Position numbers and translations under genes: made by a program. The notes under the pieces are model-generated. The model worked only from the letters and a program-made list of their open reading frames with translations. It ran no database searches and was not told where the DNA came from. A DNA stretch of 64,000 nucleotides from NCBI GenBank assembly GCA_023439125.1, contig JAEXOU010000018.1, forward strand, positions 1-64,000, given 5' to 3'. This stretch comes from Bacillota bacterium (GTDB lineage Bacteria > Bacillota > Clostridia > Lachnospirales > Lachnospiraceae). Positions 55,063 through 64,000 of this stretch are shown one piece after another (positions within the stretch are counted from its first letter, which is position 1; every line of letters starts with the position of its first letter).

Positions 55063-56262
55063 TTATCTATTATGTTTCTTGAAGATTTCATTATAGTCTT
55101 TTCCTAAAATGTAATGTCCCCAAACTAGTTTAATAAGACTAGTAATACCATCTTTTCTAATTCGAACGCTTGCACGTCCTATATAATCGAATGCAATCAA
55201 CATCTTATTCATCACCTTAACTTTAGTTACACCCTTAACTCTAATTCCATGTGGGGCTTGATATGTAACTAATAACGGATACTTTTGAATAGTTCTTTCA
55301 ATTAATTTATCTAATCCAAAATCCTCTAGCAATCTGTGTTGTGCATTTATAACACATTCTTTACGAAATTTTTCGTTTCTCATTTTATTCAAAGCATCGA
55401 TCCAAGCTTTAGGAGTATTTTCACATAACAAACCGTCAATCCCGTGCTTTACAAAGCTCTCATATGGTTCAACTTTTGAAAAGATGCATGGGATACCAGC
55501 CAATGTATATTCAATATATTTATTAATGTACTTGCATGATGTAAAATCTCCTTCAACTAATGGTGCTATACCAACATCAAAATCTCCCTCAAACAAATAT
55601 TTTTTAAATTCTAAAAGCGACATTCTTGGAATATAGTGAACCAAATTATCATCCACCAAGTCCTTTAAATCTGGCTTTACTACGATAAAGGTCCAGTCTA
55701 TACATTGTCTTGTATCATGATCTAATTCCATGATAGCATTGCGAATAATTTTGTCAAAAGCATTTACTGTACCATCGCTAGCATAATAGACAACCTTTAA
55801 CACAGATTTCGCCCTAAAGTTTCTTTTTATATTGATTTCCTCTTCCTTCACAGGTGTGTCAATTCTAACATAGGACATCTGTTTGTTAATTTCTTTTAAT
55901 CTCATTGCTAAGGTATCATTCCCAGAAAAAAGTGCATCGGAATAGTGTATGTTTTTCCTAATTGCTTTCACCTGCAATTTCCTTCGCGCTACAAAATCTT
56001 GTAAAGAAAGGAAATCGTCATCATACATACAAACTATCAGCCTATTAGTCACTTTACCTAGCCTTAATATCTCAGAACTAATATAACTTTGCCCCCTAAT
56101 ACAATAGATAATATCGCACCACTCAATATCCTTATTAGTAACATCTCTTACACTCTTTTTTCTAACTTCAATATTATACTTTTGAGATAACCTTTCAAAA
56201 AAAGGTAGGCTAAGTCCTACTGATGGCTCCATAACTTCGTATGTAAATAATATCCTTACCAT
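55063..56262 (-). CDS. Glycosyltransferase (GT-B type), copy b
   Basis: A 399-residue paralogue of the preceding entry: CIRGQSYISSEILRL, VCMYDDDFLSL and DVGIAPLVEGDFTSCKYINKYIEYTLAGIPCIFSKVEPYE, followed by a C-terminal amphipathic tail. It probably acts on the same repeat unit with another sugar or linkage. It lies 3 bases after the flippase gene and about 30 bases before copy a. Confidence 0.8.
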   Translation of the reverse strand: MVRILFTYEVMEPSVGLSLPFFERLSQKYNIEVRKKSVRDVTNKDIEWCDIIYCIRGQSYISSEILRLGKVTNRLIVCMYDDDFLSLQDFVARRKLQVKAIRKNIHYSDALFSGNDTLAMRLKEINKQMSYVRIDTPVKEEEINIKRNFRAKSVLKVVYYASDGTVNAFDKIIRNAIMELDHDTRQCIDWTFIVVKPDLKDLVDDNLVHYIPRMSLLEFKKYLFEGDFDVGIAPLVEGDFTSCKYINKYIEYTLAGIPCIFSKVEPYESFVKHGIDGLLCENTPKAWIDALNKMRNEKFRKECVINAQHRLLEDFGLDKLIERTIQKYPLLVTYQAPHGIRVKGVTKVKVMNKMLIAFDYIGRASVRIRKDGITSLIKLVWGHYILGKDYNEIFKKHNR

Positions 56263-56265
56263 TGA

Positions 56266-57732
56266 TTAACTTCTTCCTTTCAATAAGTCGAACACTATCT
56301 TTTTTATCTCATAAAAAGCTTCAATTTTAAAAGCTATTGCTCCAACTATATAAATAATCACCCCAGTAACTATTTGTAATATAAGTACCATTACATAATT
56401 ACTCTGTACTAAAATTACCCCTAATAGATATGTGATTATACACATAACAACTGTTAATACAGTTGCAGGAAACAAATCCTTAATCCATTCATGAAAACTA
56501 TATCCTGTAATTTTTTTGCAAAACACCTGAGTAACAATTACTACGATCACTGTAATCAATGATGTGTTAAATGCAACCATATATATGTTGTAATCAAGTA
56601 CAAAAATACCAATCGAAACGCTTGCTATTAACAGTACACATCTTAACGTTTCAATATGAAAACCTTTCTTACTATCTCCAGATGCATAGATCAATTGCAT
56701 ATTTAGTGACCGAAACACGTTAATAGAAAATGTCAAACATGTTGCCCAAAGAATCGGAACGCAAGGTAACCATTTTTCAGTAAAAATAAAGGCAATTAAA
56801 CTTCTCCCTACAACTGCCATTCCTGCCATCATCGGGAAGATGATAAAACTTGTAATGGAAACCATTTTACGTAATATTTGCTTTAGTTTTTCTGGATAAT
56901 CTTGATGTTCAGATAGAGTAGGAAGCAATACACTGCTTAAAGCACCAAAGGTATGCAAGCAAACCAGTTCTGGTAATTGTGCGCCTTTTGTGATATAAGC
57001 CAATTCATCTTTTGTGTATCTCTTTCCAAATACTGTATTATAAGTATTATTCGAAATAAAATCCAAAACTGTTCCCAAAAAAATCCATGAGCTTACTTTA
57101 AATATGCTCTTTAACCTTGAAAAAGAAAATGCAAAGGTAGGCTTCCATTTAACTTTTATAAACATAATGAAACTACCAAGAAAATCCTTAGCCAAAGTAT
57201 AAATAACCAATGACCAAACTCCATATCCTAGATATGCCATTATAACACCAATGACACCTCCAATTAGATTTGACAAAAAAGATACAAAACATAATTCTTT
57301 AAATCGAAACTCTCGAACGACGATAGTATTTTGGACAATTGCAAAAGAATAAAAAAATAAATCAATTAATTGTACTCTTAGTACGCTTACAAGAAGAGGT
57401 TCATTATAATAGTCTGCAATAAAAGGGGATGCAAAATAGAAGATTCCATACAGCACAGCGGCTAAAAATAGACTAAAATAAAGAGCAACAGAATAGTCTA
57501 AGTTGTCTATCTCTTTTTTTCTTACAAGTGATGTACTTAAACCTCCCTGTATTACGATTCCAGAAAATAGAATAAAGATGCCGGTAATAGCCACAATACC
57601 ATAGTCATAGGGTAACAGAAGCCGAGCTAATACAATTGAAATAATTGTAGATACTCCCCTTGATAGCAATGTTTCAACCATTTTCCATATGGAATTTGCT
57701 GCGAATATTCTTCGATTAACGTTTTTACTCAT
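56266..57732 (-). CDS. Wzx-type oligosaccharide flippase
   Basis: A 488-residue membrane protein with about 12-14 helices of the MOP/polysaccharide transport family, which turns lipid-linked repeat units to the outer face. SIWKMVETLLSRGVSTIISIVLARLLLPYDYGIVAI at the start and the pattern of paired helices are typical (MOP/RfbX type close to WzxC/TuaB). It is next to the EpsG-like polymerase. Confidence 0.9.
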   Translation of the reverse strand: MSKNVNRRIFAANSIWKMVETLLSRGVSTIISIVLARLLLPYDYGIVAITGIFILFSGIVIQGGLSTSLVRKKEIDNLDYSVALYFSLFLAAVLYGIFYFASPFIADYYNEPLLVSVLRVQLIDLFFYSFAIVQNTIVVREFRFKELCFVSFLSNLIGGVIGVIMAYLGYGVWSLVIYTLAKDFLGSFIMFIKVKWKPTFAFSFSRLKSIFKVSSWIFLGTVLDFISNNTYNTVFGKRYTKDELAYITKGAQLPELVCLHTFGALSSVLLPTLSEHQDYPEKLKQILRKMVSITSFIIFPMMAGMAVVGRSLIAFIFTEKWLPCVPILWATCLTFSINVFRSLNMQLIYASGDSKKGFHIETLRCVLLIASVSIGIFVLDYNIYMVAFNTSLITVIVVIVTQVFCKKITGYSFHEWIKDLFPATVLTVVMCIITYLLGVILVQSNYVMVLILQIVTGVIIYIVGAIAFKIEAFYEIKKIVFDLLKGRS

Positions 57733-57775
57733 TTCATAAAACCTACCTTATTTATTAACTATACACTTTCGTATA

Positions 57776-58852
57776 TTATTTGTATAAACTATTATTAATC
57801 AGTATTGGAAAATATAAATTATTATTAATCCAGTAACAGCTAATTAAGTTCATAAATACAGTTGATAGGATAATTATCCCATCCCCCTTATTTATTGAAT
57901 TATTTCTAGAATATAATCTGCTCATACGATTATTACTAGTTCTTAGATTTTTTATCCCATACATAAACAGAAAATACATTCCATAGATCAAAGCCCTTTC
58001 ATATGTGAAATTAATGGATAAAAGTGGGATGTATAATAAGTTTAACATTATGATACTCTTCATATTCTTCCTTACCTGTGGTGATTGATATCTTAGTATA
58101 TAGTAGAAGATAAAAAATACGAGAATATATGTTACGGAATACACAAGAAAAGCAATCAAACTAGGTGATTCCTTTCTTCCCATTTCAATCCATTCAAGTG
58201 ACTTCATTGTTGGTACAATCTTGACAAGAATATGATATAACGCATTCGATTTCAGAAGTAGCAATCCTGCCATTTCAGCAAAAACAATTAAAAGATACTT
58301 TTTTTTCGACAATTTCTTATCATATAAAATAAAAATCAGATTAAATACTGCTGAAAAGTGAAACATCGCACCTATTAAATTGCAAATCACAAATCTCTTC
58401 TTTGAAGTTTTTTCACCGATCAAGAAGTGATAGGAATAAATACAAATGGCGAACGCTATAGCACTTCTAAGACCACTAGCAAAGCCTACACATGGAAATA
58501 TTAAGGCAATGGCTGCTGCTAGAGCCTTTTTATTTGTAATTTTAAAAACTCCACACGTAAAGACTACTACAAAAATTATAGAGATAACTCCTCTATATGC
58601 AGTAAAGCTTAGACCCGCTCTGTTGCATATCTTAGCCAATAATAAAGTGGCTGGTTCGAAATTACTCCATACGCCATGAAATATTTCTTCATACATCCAT
58701 TGATTAACAGCATAATCGTTAGACCATGTGTTAAAAGTTATCAATATACCAATGTATATCATAATAATCCAATACAAAACAACGGATTTGGGGCGAACTA
58801 ATGAAAAAATGATCAATAAAAGTGGAATTGCATAAGGAATAATTTCCATCAT
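57776..58852 (-). CDS. EpsG-family membrane protein (Wzy-like polymerase)
   Basis: A 358-residue protein with about ten membrane segments. NDYAVNQWMYEEIF, GFASGLRSAIAFAICIYSYHFLI and FHFSAVFNLIFI match the EpsG family, thought to polymerise repeat units in exopolysaccharide systems. It lies between the flippase and a glycosyltransferase-like gene and is the best candidate for Wzy of this locus. Confidence 0.85.
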   Translation of the reverse strand: MMEIIPYAIPLLLIIFSLVRPKSVVLYWIIMIYIGILITFNTWSNDYAVNQWMYEEIFHGVWSNFEPATLLLAKICNRAGLSFTAYRGVISIIFVVVFTCGVFKITNKKALAAAIALIFPCVGFASGLRSAIAFAICIYSYHFLIGEKTSKKRFVICNLIGAMFHFSAVFNLIFILYDKKLSKKKYLLIVFAEMAGLLLLKSNALYHILVKIVPTMKSLEWIEMGRKESPSLIAFLVYSVTYILVFFIFYYILRYQSPQVRKNMKSIIMLNLLYIPLLSINFTYERALIYGMYFLFMYGIKNLRTSNNRMSRLYSRNNSINKGDGIIILSTVFMNLISCYWINNNLYFPILINNSLYK

Positions 58853-58853
58853 A

Positions 58854-59801
58854 TCATTGACACCTCGTTTGATGATTTATTATTTCTTTAACAAAAGAAT
58901 CTATTGTATGCTTTTCAAGAATGCTTTCTTTGATTGGGTGATAAGGTAAACTCATAAAATCCTTCACTCCTTCAATATTATCATTAGTCAAAATATACAT
59001 ATTATTAGGGTCATAAAATTCAAAATTATTTACAATCTGATTTGTCGTAATAAGCTTAACATCATTGAAAATTGATTCATAATCTCTCATCGTAGCACCT
59101 TGCTGATTAGGCAATGCAATATTTAATATTGCTCTTGATTCTGTCACCAGCTTAATAACCTCTTCATAAGGAATAGGCTTTGAATAAAATCTCTTTTTTT
59201 TCGAAACACGAGTTGAAGGCATGATTAAAAACTTAGTCGTTAATCCCATTTCTTCAAATTTCTTTTGCAATTCAAGAATATATTCTGCTCTACCTTTATC
59301 TTTTCCAACGTATATTATGTCATATTTCTTCTCACATTTTTCTCCTATAAATGAAGTTAAGTAGCCCCCTGATGAGAAAAGATTTAAGTCGTATTTATCA
59401 CTATCATGTTTATCATATGTCCAAACATCAATTCCTTCTGGTATCTCATTCGGTAATATATGATGAGCCTTTCCAACCATATTCGTATAATCGAATATAA
59501 TTTTACTATCCGGAAGATGACTTTTTAACCAGTTTAAAAATTGCCTTGTAATAATGCTATCCTGAACAATAATAAATTTTCTTGATGACTTAAGAATTTG
59601 TTTGTTAAACATCCCTTTTTGTGGTGCTTTTATCCTTATGAGAAACTCCAAGAAAATTCTTCCCAAAACGGTCTTGTATCGATAAGGGTGTAAGACCGCA
59701 TAGCCGCCATTTTCCAACCCTTTCTTAACATATCCGGTTTCTGCAGTTATAAACAAAACATCTTTTTTGTTGAATCCATTATCTATTCTAGCGTCTCTCA
59801 T
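58854..59801 (-). CDS. Glycosyltransferase-like protein
   Basis: A 315-residue soluble protein. VLFITAETGYVKKGLENGGY, KIIFDYTNMVG, YDIIYVGKDKGRAEYILEL and the C-terminal ILNIALPNQQGATMRDYESIFNDVKLITTN suggest a GT-B fold like that of CgeB/LPS-core transferases: the last block resembles the donor-binding end where a conserved Arg and Glu contact the nucleotide. I start at MRDARIDN (59801), spaced from AGGA; a GTG three codons earlier is possible. It is 1 base before the EpsG-like gene's start region. Specific function unknown. Confidence 0.7.
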   Translation of the reverse strand: MRDARIDNGFNKKDVLFITAETGYVKKGLENGGYAVLHPYRYKTVLGRIFLEFLIRIKAPQKGMFNKQILKSSRKFIIVQDSIITRQFLNWLKSHLPDSKIIFDYTNMVGKAHHILPNEIPEGIDVWTYDKHDSDKYDLNLFSSGGYLTSFIGEKCEKKYDIIYVGKDKGRAEYILELQKKFEEMGLTTKFLIMPSTRVSKKKRFYSKPIPYEEVIKLVTESRAILNIALPNQQGATMRDYESIFNDVKLITTNQIVNNFEFYDPNNMYILTNDNIEGVKDFMSLPYHPIKESILEKHTIDSFVKEIINHQTRCQ

Positions 59802-59883
59802 TTCATACACATCCTAATCCATATTTGCATAAATACTTTGCAAACAAGCAAGCACCTCTGTTAACTCGAATTGCTCAAAATAC

Positions 59884-60756
59884 TCACCCTTCTGTTAATT
59901 CGATTGATTGTTCAAGTGAGTTAATCCTGTAATTCTCTTTATATTCACTCATCTGCATATCATAAGCCAAGTCACCAAACGCCTTAATAGCAAGTCCACT
60001 GATTTTCCCCGATCCTTTCATCATAAGCCTAATCACCCATTCAAATCCGGGAATCAATAAAATCTTATGTTTCTTTACCTTTGCTATCATCTTTACCATT
60101 TCACTGGTTACTGTGTACTCTCTATTTTGTGGATAGTACACACCTGATTCCTCATTATCTATCATCAGTTTAATGAACTCACAAAGATTATCGATATGCA
60201 GCATAGAACGCTTATTATGAACTACTGGAAACACAAATAACTTAGTTGCAAGCTTTACAAGTTCTGAGTAATTCCCCTTGCTACCTTTTCCATAAATCAT
60301 AGGTGGTCGAATAACAACAACCTTAAATATATCGTCACTCATCTCTTGTACTGCTTTATCCGCCTGCCATTTGGAATCACCATAAAAATTAGCTGGCTTT
60401 GGTATCGTCTTATCCGTTATTACTTTCTCACTGCATCCTCCATAAACAATCATAGAAGACATGAAGATGAATTGCTTTACACCCTCATTCTTGGCTTTAG
60501 TTGCAACTTCAATTGCTAAATCTGTGTTCACGTTATAATATAATTTTTTTTGCTCCTCTGTTACCGAGCCGACATCCGCATGAGCAATTCCTGCAACGTG
60601 GTATACCACATCATAATTAGAAAAATTGTGATTTCTCCAATCATCATTTAACATATCTAATGTTTCAACTTGATATGCTCCTTTTACTTTACCTAACCAC
60701 TTTTCAACAGACACTCCTATGTAACTATTGGCTCCTGTTATTAATATATGTTTCAT
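59884..60756 (-). CDS. NAD-dependent sugar epimerase/reductase (SDR, WbpV-like)
   Basis: A 290-residue extended SDR. HILITGANSYIG is the NAD loop, VYHVAGIAHAD and SSMIVYGG follow, and the Tyr/Lys pair lies in NFYGDSKWQADK; MLHIDNLCEFI is also typical. Such enzymes next to a priming sugar-phosphate transferase usually reduce or epimerise UDP-4-keto-6-deoxy-HexNAc to QuiNAc or FucNAc for the first sugar of the repeat unit. The CapD-type dehydratase at 30 kb could feed it. The ATG at 60756 lies inside the end of the transferase gene (32-base overlap). Confidence 0.82.
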   Translation of the reverse strand: MKHILITGANSYIGVSVEKWLGKVKGAYQVETLDMLNDDWRNHNFSNYDVVYHVAGIAHADVGSVTEEQKKLYYNVNTDLAIEVATKAKNEGVKQFIFMSSMIVYGGCSEKVITDKTIPKPANFYGDSKWQADKAVQEMSDDIFKVVVIRPPMIYGKGSKGNYSELVKLATKLFVFPVVHNKRSMLHIDNLCEFIKLMIDNEESGVYYPQNREYTVTSEMVKMIAKVKKHKILLIPGFEWVIRLMMKGSGKISGLAIKAFGDLAYDMQMSEYKENYRINSLEQSIELTEG

Positions 60757-61423
60757 CAACGCATTCCTCAAATCTTTTTGTCTCTATGTTCTGCTTCCTA
60801 ATATTACCAGTTCCTCCCTCTACTACACCTTCATGTCTTAAGACACTTATAAATGTACCAAAAAAACACTTTGCATCCATAAGGAAACCAAACTTCTTTA
60901 CATATTCACCATCAAGCTTCGCTTTTATTGGTATTTCCAACTCATCTCTACCATTGATCTGTGCCCACCCAGTAATACCTGGTTTTACATCATTTGCGCC
61001 ATATTTATCCCGTTCTTCTATAAGATCACTCTGATTCCACAATGCTGCTCTAGGACCACACACACTACATACCCCTGTAAATAGAACCTGATAAAATTGT
61101 GGAAATTCATCAATTGAATACTTTCGAGCAATTCTTCCAAATCTGGTTATGTATGCGTCTGGATTTGAAAGCATATGTGTTGGCATATCCTTCGGTGTAT
61201 TCGTTCTCATAGTTCGAAACTTCCATATCTTAAAACTCTTTTTATGTAGGCCAACTCGTTCCTGTTTGAATAAAATCGGCCCAGGTGAATCGATTTTAAT
61301 AATTATTGCAATTACCAACATGAATACTGCAAGAAAAATACATATCGGTAAGCAGATAAGAATATCCAACAATCGCTTTATTGGCATATATATTCTCTGC
61401 TTTTTTGTAAACTTATATGACAT
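60725..61423 (-). CDS. Polyprenyl-phosphate sugar-1-phosphate transferase
   Basis: A 232-residue monotopic phosphoglycosyl transferase that links the first sugar phosphate to undecaprenyl phosphate. KRLLDILICLPICIFLAVFMLVIAI is the membrane hairpin, DSPGPILFKQERVGLHKKSFKIWKFRTM and RKYSIDEFPQFYQVL (with the catalytic Asp-Glu) follow, then CGPRAALW and KPGITGWAQINGRDEL. The usual SLVGPRP is SVCGPRA here. The start at MSYKFTKK follows GAGGAAG. It defines the glycan as a lipid-linked, Wzx/Wzy-type product. Confidence 0.93.
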   Translation of the reverse strand: MSYKFTKKQRIYMPIKRLLDILICLPICIFLAVFMLVIAIIIKIDSPGPILFKQERVGLHKKSFKIWKFRTMRTNTPKDMPTHMLSNPDAYITRFGRIARKYSIDEFPQFYQVLFTGVCSVCGPRAALWNQSDLIEERDKYGANDVKPGITGWAQINGRDELEIPIKAKLDGEYVKKFGFLMDAKCFFGTFISVLRHEGVVEGGTGNIRKQNIETKRFEECVDETYINNRSQ

Positions 61424-61585
61424 AATCAATTACTTCCTCTTTTACTTTTTTCAAGCACCCGATTGGATTAAAACTTTGTTCTTTTACAACAAAAGACCCA
61501 CGGTAACTTCACAGCCACTCGTTGGCCTTGTTGAAATTCTTATATCATTTAACTTATGGCTCTTAGAATGCAAAACCTCTATATT

Positions 61586-61601
61586 ATGCATTATAATGCA
61601 T
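61586..61601. repeat. Perfect 16-base palindrome at the end of the Wzz-like gene
   Basis: ATGCATTATAATGCAT is its own reverse complement and covers the stop codon at 61591-61593. It could be a protein binding site or chance. Confidence 0.4.
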
Positions 61602-62988
61602 CCGTCTCAATTAAAATGACTCCAAGAACAGATTTTTTCCACAACATAATGTGATCAATTTCATCTTGTAATTGTGTATATGTCGCTTTGTCCTGTTCTT
61701 CTACTAATACAACACAATCTGCGTTTTGCACTAAATCGATAGCAAATGAGTCCATTAGAATGTTACCAGCAAGTTTAAAAACGTGAGATCCTTTGTTTTT
61801 TTCTATTTTGCTAATTATTGGTTCGACTTTCTCCTTATTTGAAGTACTTACAAATACAACTGTTTGCTCTTTCTCACTCAGCATACCTTGAATATTACGC
61901 CCAATGTATTTGCAAATATGATCATAGTCTGAAGATTTTAAGTTGACTTCCCCAATCCAAGCAAACCATTTATCAACAAAATGAAACTTACGTTTTCTTT
62001 TCGTTGGAATCTCACCTATTACTGTTATTCCCCTACAATCTTTTAATTCCTTTGTTGATGATATTTTGTTGCTTGTAATAGCAATAAAAAAATAATATAC
62101 TAAACCTAACAATGTACCGATAAGTCCAGTTAATAATATAGTTTTTATTATACTTTTTACTATTCTTTCAATATTATATTCGAATACTGGTTCACCCGCT
62201 GATACCCATTTATTATATTCTTGCGTCTTATCAAATAAATTTTTTACTAGTTCAGCTACATACTGATTATTAGCTTGCTGCAACTTGTCTAGATCAAGAT
62301 TCACATTCTCATAACTTGATTCATTAACAACTGTACAACTATGTTCCCCAATTAAATCTTGTAGCTCTTGTGTTTTTTTACTTAACCCAGTCATGATCAG
62401 GTTTTTAATCTCTGTGCAAGATTCTTCATTCACATTCACTACCTTGATATTGATTAATGCTGATGATTCTGAAACATTAGTTGATATAATCTCGGTCAAA
62501 TATCTGCGTTCACTTATTTGTGAAGAATTCTCCATAATTTCGCTATATAATTCCCCTTGAGTTAAATAATTGCTATATGCATCAAGTAATCTTTTCGTAT
62601 TATCTATATTTTGATAAGATAATTCGGGTAATATTTTGTAATTAGAGTCAACATATACACTAAAAGAACAGACATATTCATTAAATGGATTTATCTTCAT
62701 CAATATAGAATTATTATTATATTCATCCTGTGTTAGCTTAGACTTTTTTAAGTTGTTAATCTCAGAAGTTAATGAATCTCCTTTTTCTCGATAATTATCC
62801 ATCTCAATCTGAAACTGAGCACGCTCTTTTTCCATTGCAATATTGTCATTATATTTACTGCTTAATACATATGTTTTATAGCCACCAAATAACAGTGCTA
62901 ATATGATTGCTACTAAAGCTATTCTTCTCCAAGATTTTAATGTCTTATAAATAGTAAATCTCAGATTTATTTCTTGTTCATCTTTCAT
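61591..62988 (-). CDS. Wzz-type chain-length protein with degenerate kinase-like tail
   Basis: A 465-residue membrane protein. Two helices (about 22-38 and 275-300) enclose a coiled-coil-rich outer domain, the Wzz/CapA layout that sets polymer length. After the second helix is a cytoplasmic domain of about 160 residues: ITVIGEIPTKRKRK and, near the end, DLVQNADCVVLVEEQDKATYTQLQDEID-type sequence, as in the bacterial tyrosine kinases CpsD/Wzc. The Walker A position reads VSTSNKEKVEP with no GKT/GKS, and there is no Tyr-rich tail, so kinase activity is unlikely. It is the first gene of the leftward locus. Confidence 0.82.
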   Translation of the reverse strand: MKDEQEINLRFTIYKTLKSWRRIALVAIILALLFGGYKTYVLSSKYNDNIAMEKERAQFQIEMDNYREKGDSLTSEINNLKKSKLTQDEYNNNSILMKINPFNEYVCSFSVYVDSNYKILPELSYQNIDNTKRLLDAYSNYLTQGELYSEIMENSSQISERRYLTEIISTNVSESSALINIKVVNVNEESCTEIKNLIMTGLSKKTQELQDLIGEHSCTVVNESSYENVNLDLDKLQQANNQYVAELVKNLFDKTQEYNKWVSAGEPVFEYNIERIVKSIIKTILLTGLIGTLLGLVYYFFIAITSNKISSTKELKDCRGITVIGEIPTKRKRKFHFVDKWFAWIGEVNLKSSDYDHICKYIGRNIQGMLSEKEQTVVFVSTSNKEKVEPIISKIEKNKGSHVFKLAGNILMDSFAIDLVQNADCVVLVEEQDKATYTQLQDEIDHIMLWKKSVLGVILIETDAL

Positions 62989-63135
62989 AAATTAAATCCT
63001 TCCATATTGATTTTAAATAAATTACAAATAGAAAATGTAGAGAATACTCTATTTGATAAACATTTAATATGTATTCGACACCTATCTACTTATGATAACA
63101 TTATTTACTATTATACACAACTTTTTTCATTATAC

Positions 63136-63164
63136 AATATATAAATTTTTAGTGTTTGTGTCAA
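63136..63164 (-). promoter_or_regulatory. Sigma-A promoter of the polysaccharide locus
   Basis: Consensus TTGACA (63159-63164) and TATATT (63136-63141) with a 17-base spacer on the minus strand, giving a leader of about 140 bases before the Wzz-like gene. Confidence 0.65.
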
Positions 63165-63309
63165 GTATGTAGAATCACAATACATGTGTTACATTTCATA
63201 AATTAACTAGCGAGAAATTTATCATTTGTGTTATTTATAAGTATATACCTGCTCATTGTCCTCAAGACTTTGTAATATAAATGTACCTGATAATAAACAA
63301 ATTTATCTC

Positions 63310-63337
63310 TTGATAACAATATGTAAACGTGTATAAT
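63310..63337 (+). promoter_or_regulatory. Sigma-A promoter of the right-edge ligase-like gene
   Basis: TTGATA (63310-63315) and consensus TATAAT (63332-63337) with a 16-base spacer, about 55 bases before the ATG at 63391. Confidence 0.7.
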
Positions 63338-63390
63338 AAATATATTGACAATATACAAGTAAAATACCTATTAATTATGAAGGAGAAATT

Positions 63391-64000
63391 ATGTCGAAAA
63401 GTAGTCACATACAAAAACACAAACAATGTTCTGTTGTAGAACGTTCTCGATTATGTTCCAAGCTTCTGTTACTACCACTAATGCTAATTGTAAGTCTCAT
63501 TCCAATTATCGTTAAAATGCATACTTTTAGCACGAACCTCACAGGCTATGATTGGGCTCCAAATCAAAAATATGCTGTAGATTTTTTCTTATACTATAAG
63601 CAATGGTGTTTTGTTATTATTAGTAGTGTTTTAATTATTATAATAGGGTTGCGTGGTGTTTTTGACAAAAAAACTTTAAAATTCACAAAAATATTTTACC
63701 CATTGTTTACATATGGAACATTATCACTGATATCTACGATTATATCAAAATACCGACTTTTTGGGTTTTCTGGCTATATAGAGCAATTTGAAAATGTTTT
63801 TTGCATTATCGGTTATGTATTGGTGATTTACTATTGTTACTTAATTATTGAATCAGAATACGAGTTACGCTTATTAATTAATGCACTTGCAGTCGGTGCT
63901 TTATTAGTTGGTATTTTCGGTACTTTTCAATTCTTAGGATTCGATTACTTTAATAATAAATTATTTCAGTCTTTTATATTTCAAACTGGAACTGACATGA
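63391..64000 (+). CDS. O-antigen ligase-like membrane protein (partial, runs off the window)
   Basis: An open frame of 203 codons with no stop before the edge. AAGGAG is well spaced from the ATG. The product begins MSKSSHIQKHK and has several membrane segments. It is clearly a paralogue of the protein at 3432-5252: both share PIIVKMHT/PLIVKMHT, Y(D/N)W near 50, DFFL-YKQW-F, FDKKTLKF, EQFEN-FC--GY and the following helix. It therefore probably belongs to the O-antigen ligase/Wzy_C superfamily and would transfer or join finished chains of the neighbouring locus. Confidence 0.82.
   Translation, partial: MSKSSHIQKHKQCSVVERSRLCSKLLLLPLMLIVSLIPIIVKMHTFSTNLTGYDWAPNQKYAVDFFLYYKQWCFVIISSVLIIIIGLRGVFDKKTLKFTKIFYPLFTYGTLSLISTIISKYRLFGFSGYIEQFENVFCIIGYVLVIYYCYLIIESEYELRLLINALAVGALLVGIFGTFQFLGFDYFNNKLFQSFIFQTGTDM

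Larger units (their letters stand above)
62989..63390. other. Divergent control region of the polysaccharide locus
   Basis: About 400 very AT-rich bases between the Wzz-like gene and the rightward ligase-like gene. It contains the two promoters listed separately; a further candidate pair (TTGTAT, then TATAAT 16 bases on, minus strand near 63108-63135) may be a second start for the Wzz-like gene. No gene is seen. Confidence 0.6.

Noticed and set aside
1..64000. tRNA or rRNA genes
   Set aside because: I saw no cloverleaf with the GGTTCGAATCC-type T arm and no rRNA-like conserved stretch on either strand.

Overview
The window looks like chromosomal DNA of a low-GC Gram-positive anaerobe of the Clostridia, most likely a Lachnospiraceae member related to Lachnoclostridium (Clostridium) phytofermentans. 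The grounds are AT-rich intergenic DNA, strong AGGAGG ribosome binding sites, a lysine riboswitch ahead of dapA, SpoIID-like and YtvI-like proteins, and Ig-like surface proteins. The organism is an inference from gene content. Nearly everything is on the minus strand; the exceptions are a YihY-family gene, typA and a partial gene at the right edge.

Region 1 (1-6.2 kb) holds purine genes purE, purM, purN and purD, with an O-antigen-ligase-like membrane protein between purE and purM. Region 2 (6.2-18 kb) has an M29 aminopeptidase with a long N-terminal extension, a VanZ protein behind a promoter that overlaps a palindrome, a large Ig-like surface protein, YihY, a SpoIID/LytB protein and two tandem secreted trypsin-like proteins, one of which has lost its catalytic serine. 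Region 3 (18-30 kb) is housekeeping: trpS, dapA-dapB under a lysine riboswitch, a tandem-OB SSB-like protein, typA, an AI-2E/YtvI permease, a zinc-type ABC importer and a DUF368 (PopT-type) protein.

Region 4 (30-63 kb) is a surface polysaccharide locus of the Wzx/Wzy type, read leftward from a chain-length protein at 63 kb to a CapD-type dehydratase at 30 kb. It contains a priming sugar-phosphate transferase, several glycosyltransferases, an EpsG-type polymerase, a flippase, rmlA/rmlC/rmlD (no rmlB), galE, an aminotransferase and a GNAT acetyltransferase. In its middle is an unusual block: two LuxE-LuxC pairs (acid activation and reduction to aldehyde), two split-transketolase pairs (two-carbon ketol transfer), two short-chain reductases, an acyl carrier protein, a stand-alone adenylating enzyme, a type II thioesterase and an LDH/MDH-family dehydrogenase. 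I infer a pathway that reduces carboxylic acids to aldehydes, extends them by two carbons and reduces the product to build an unusual glycan component. Next to rmlA sits a fusion of an XRE DNA-binding domain to an RmlA-like domain whose catalytic residues are gone, a likely sugar-nucleotide-sensing regulator.

Outside genes, two large palindromic elements (about 6.04-6.21 kb and 12.99-13.19 kb) share a 66-bp core but have different arms that are self-complementary in each copy. Both lie directly after a stop codon and in the same orientation relative to the gene they follow. A second dispersed repeat occurs at 95-167 and 21527-21599. A remnant of a hexapeptide acetyltransferase lies between rmlA and the first glycosyltransferase.
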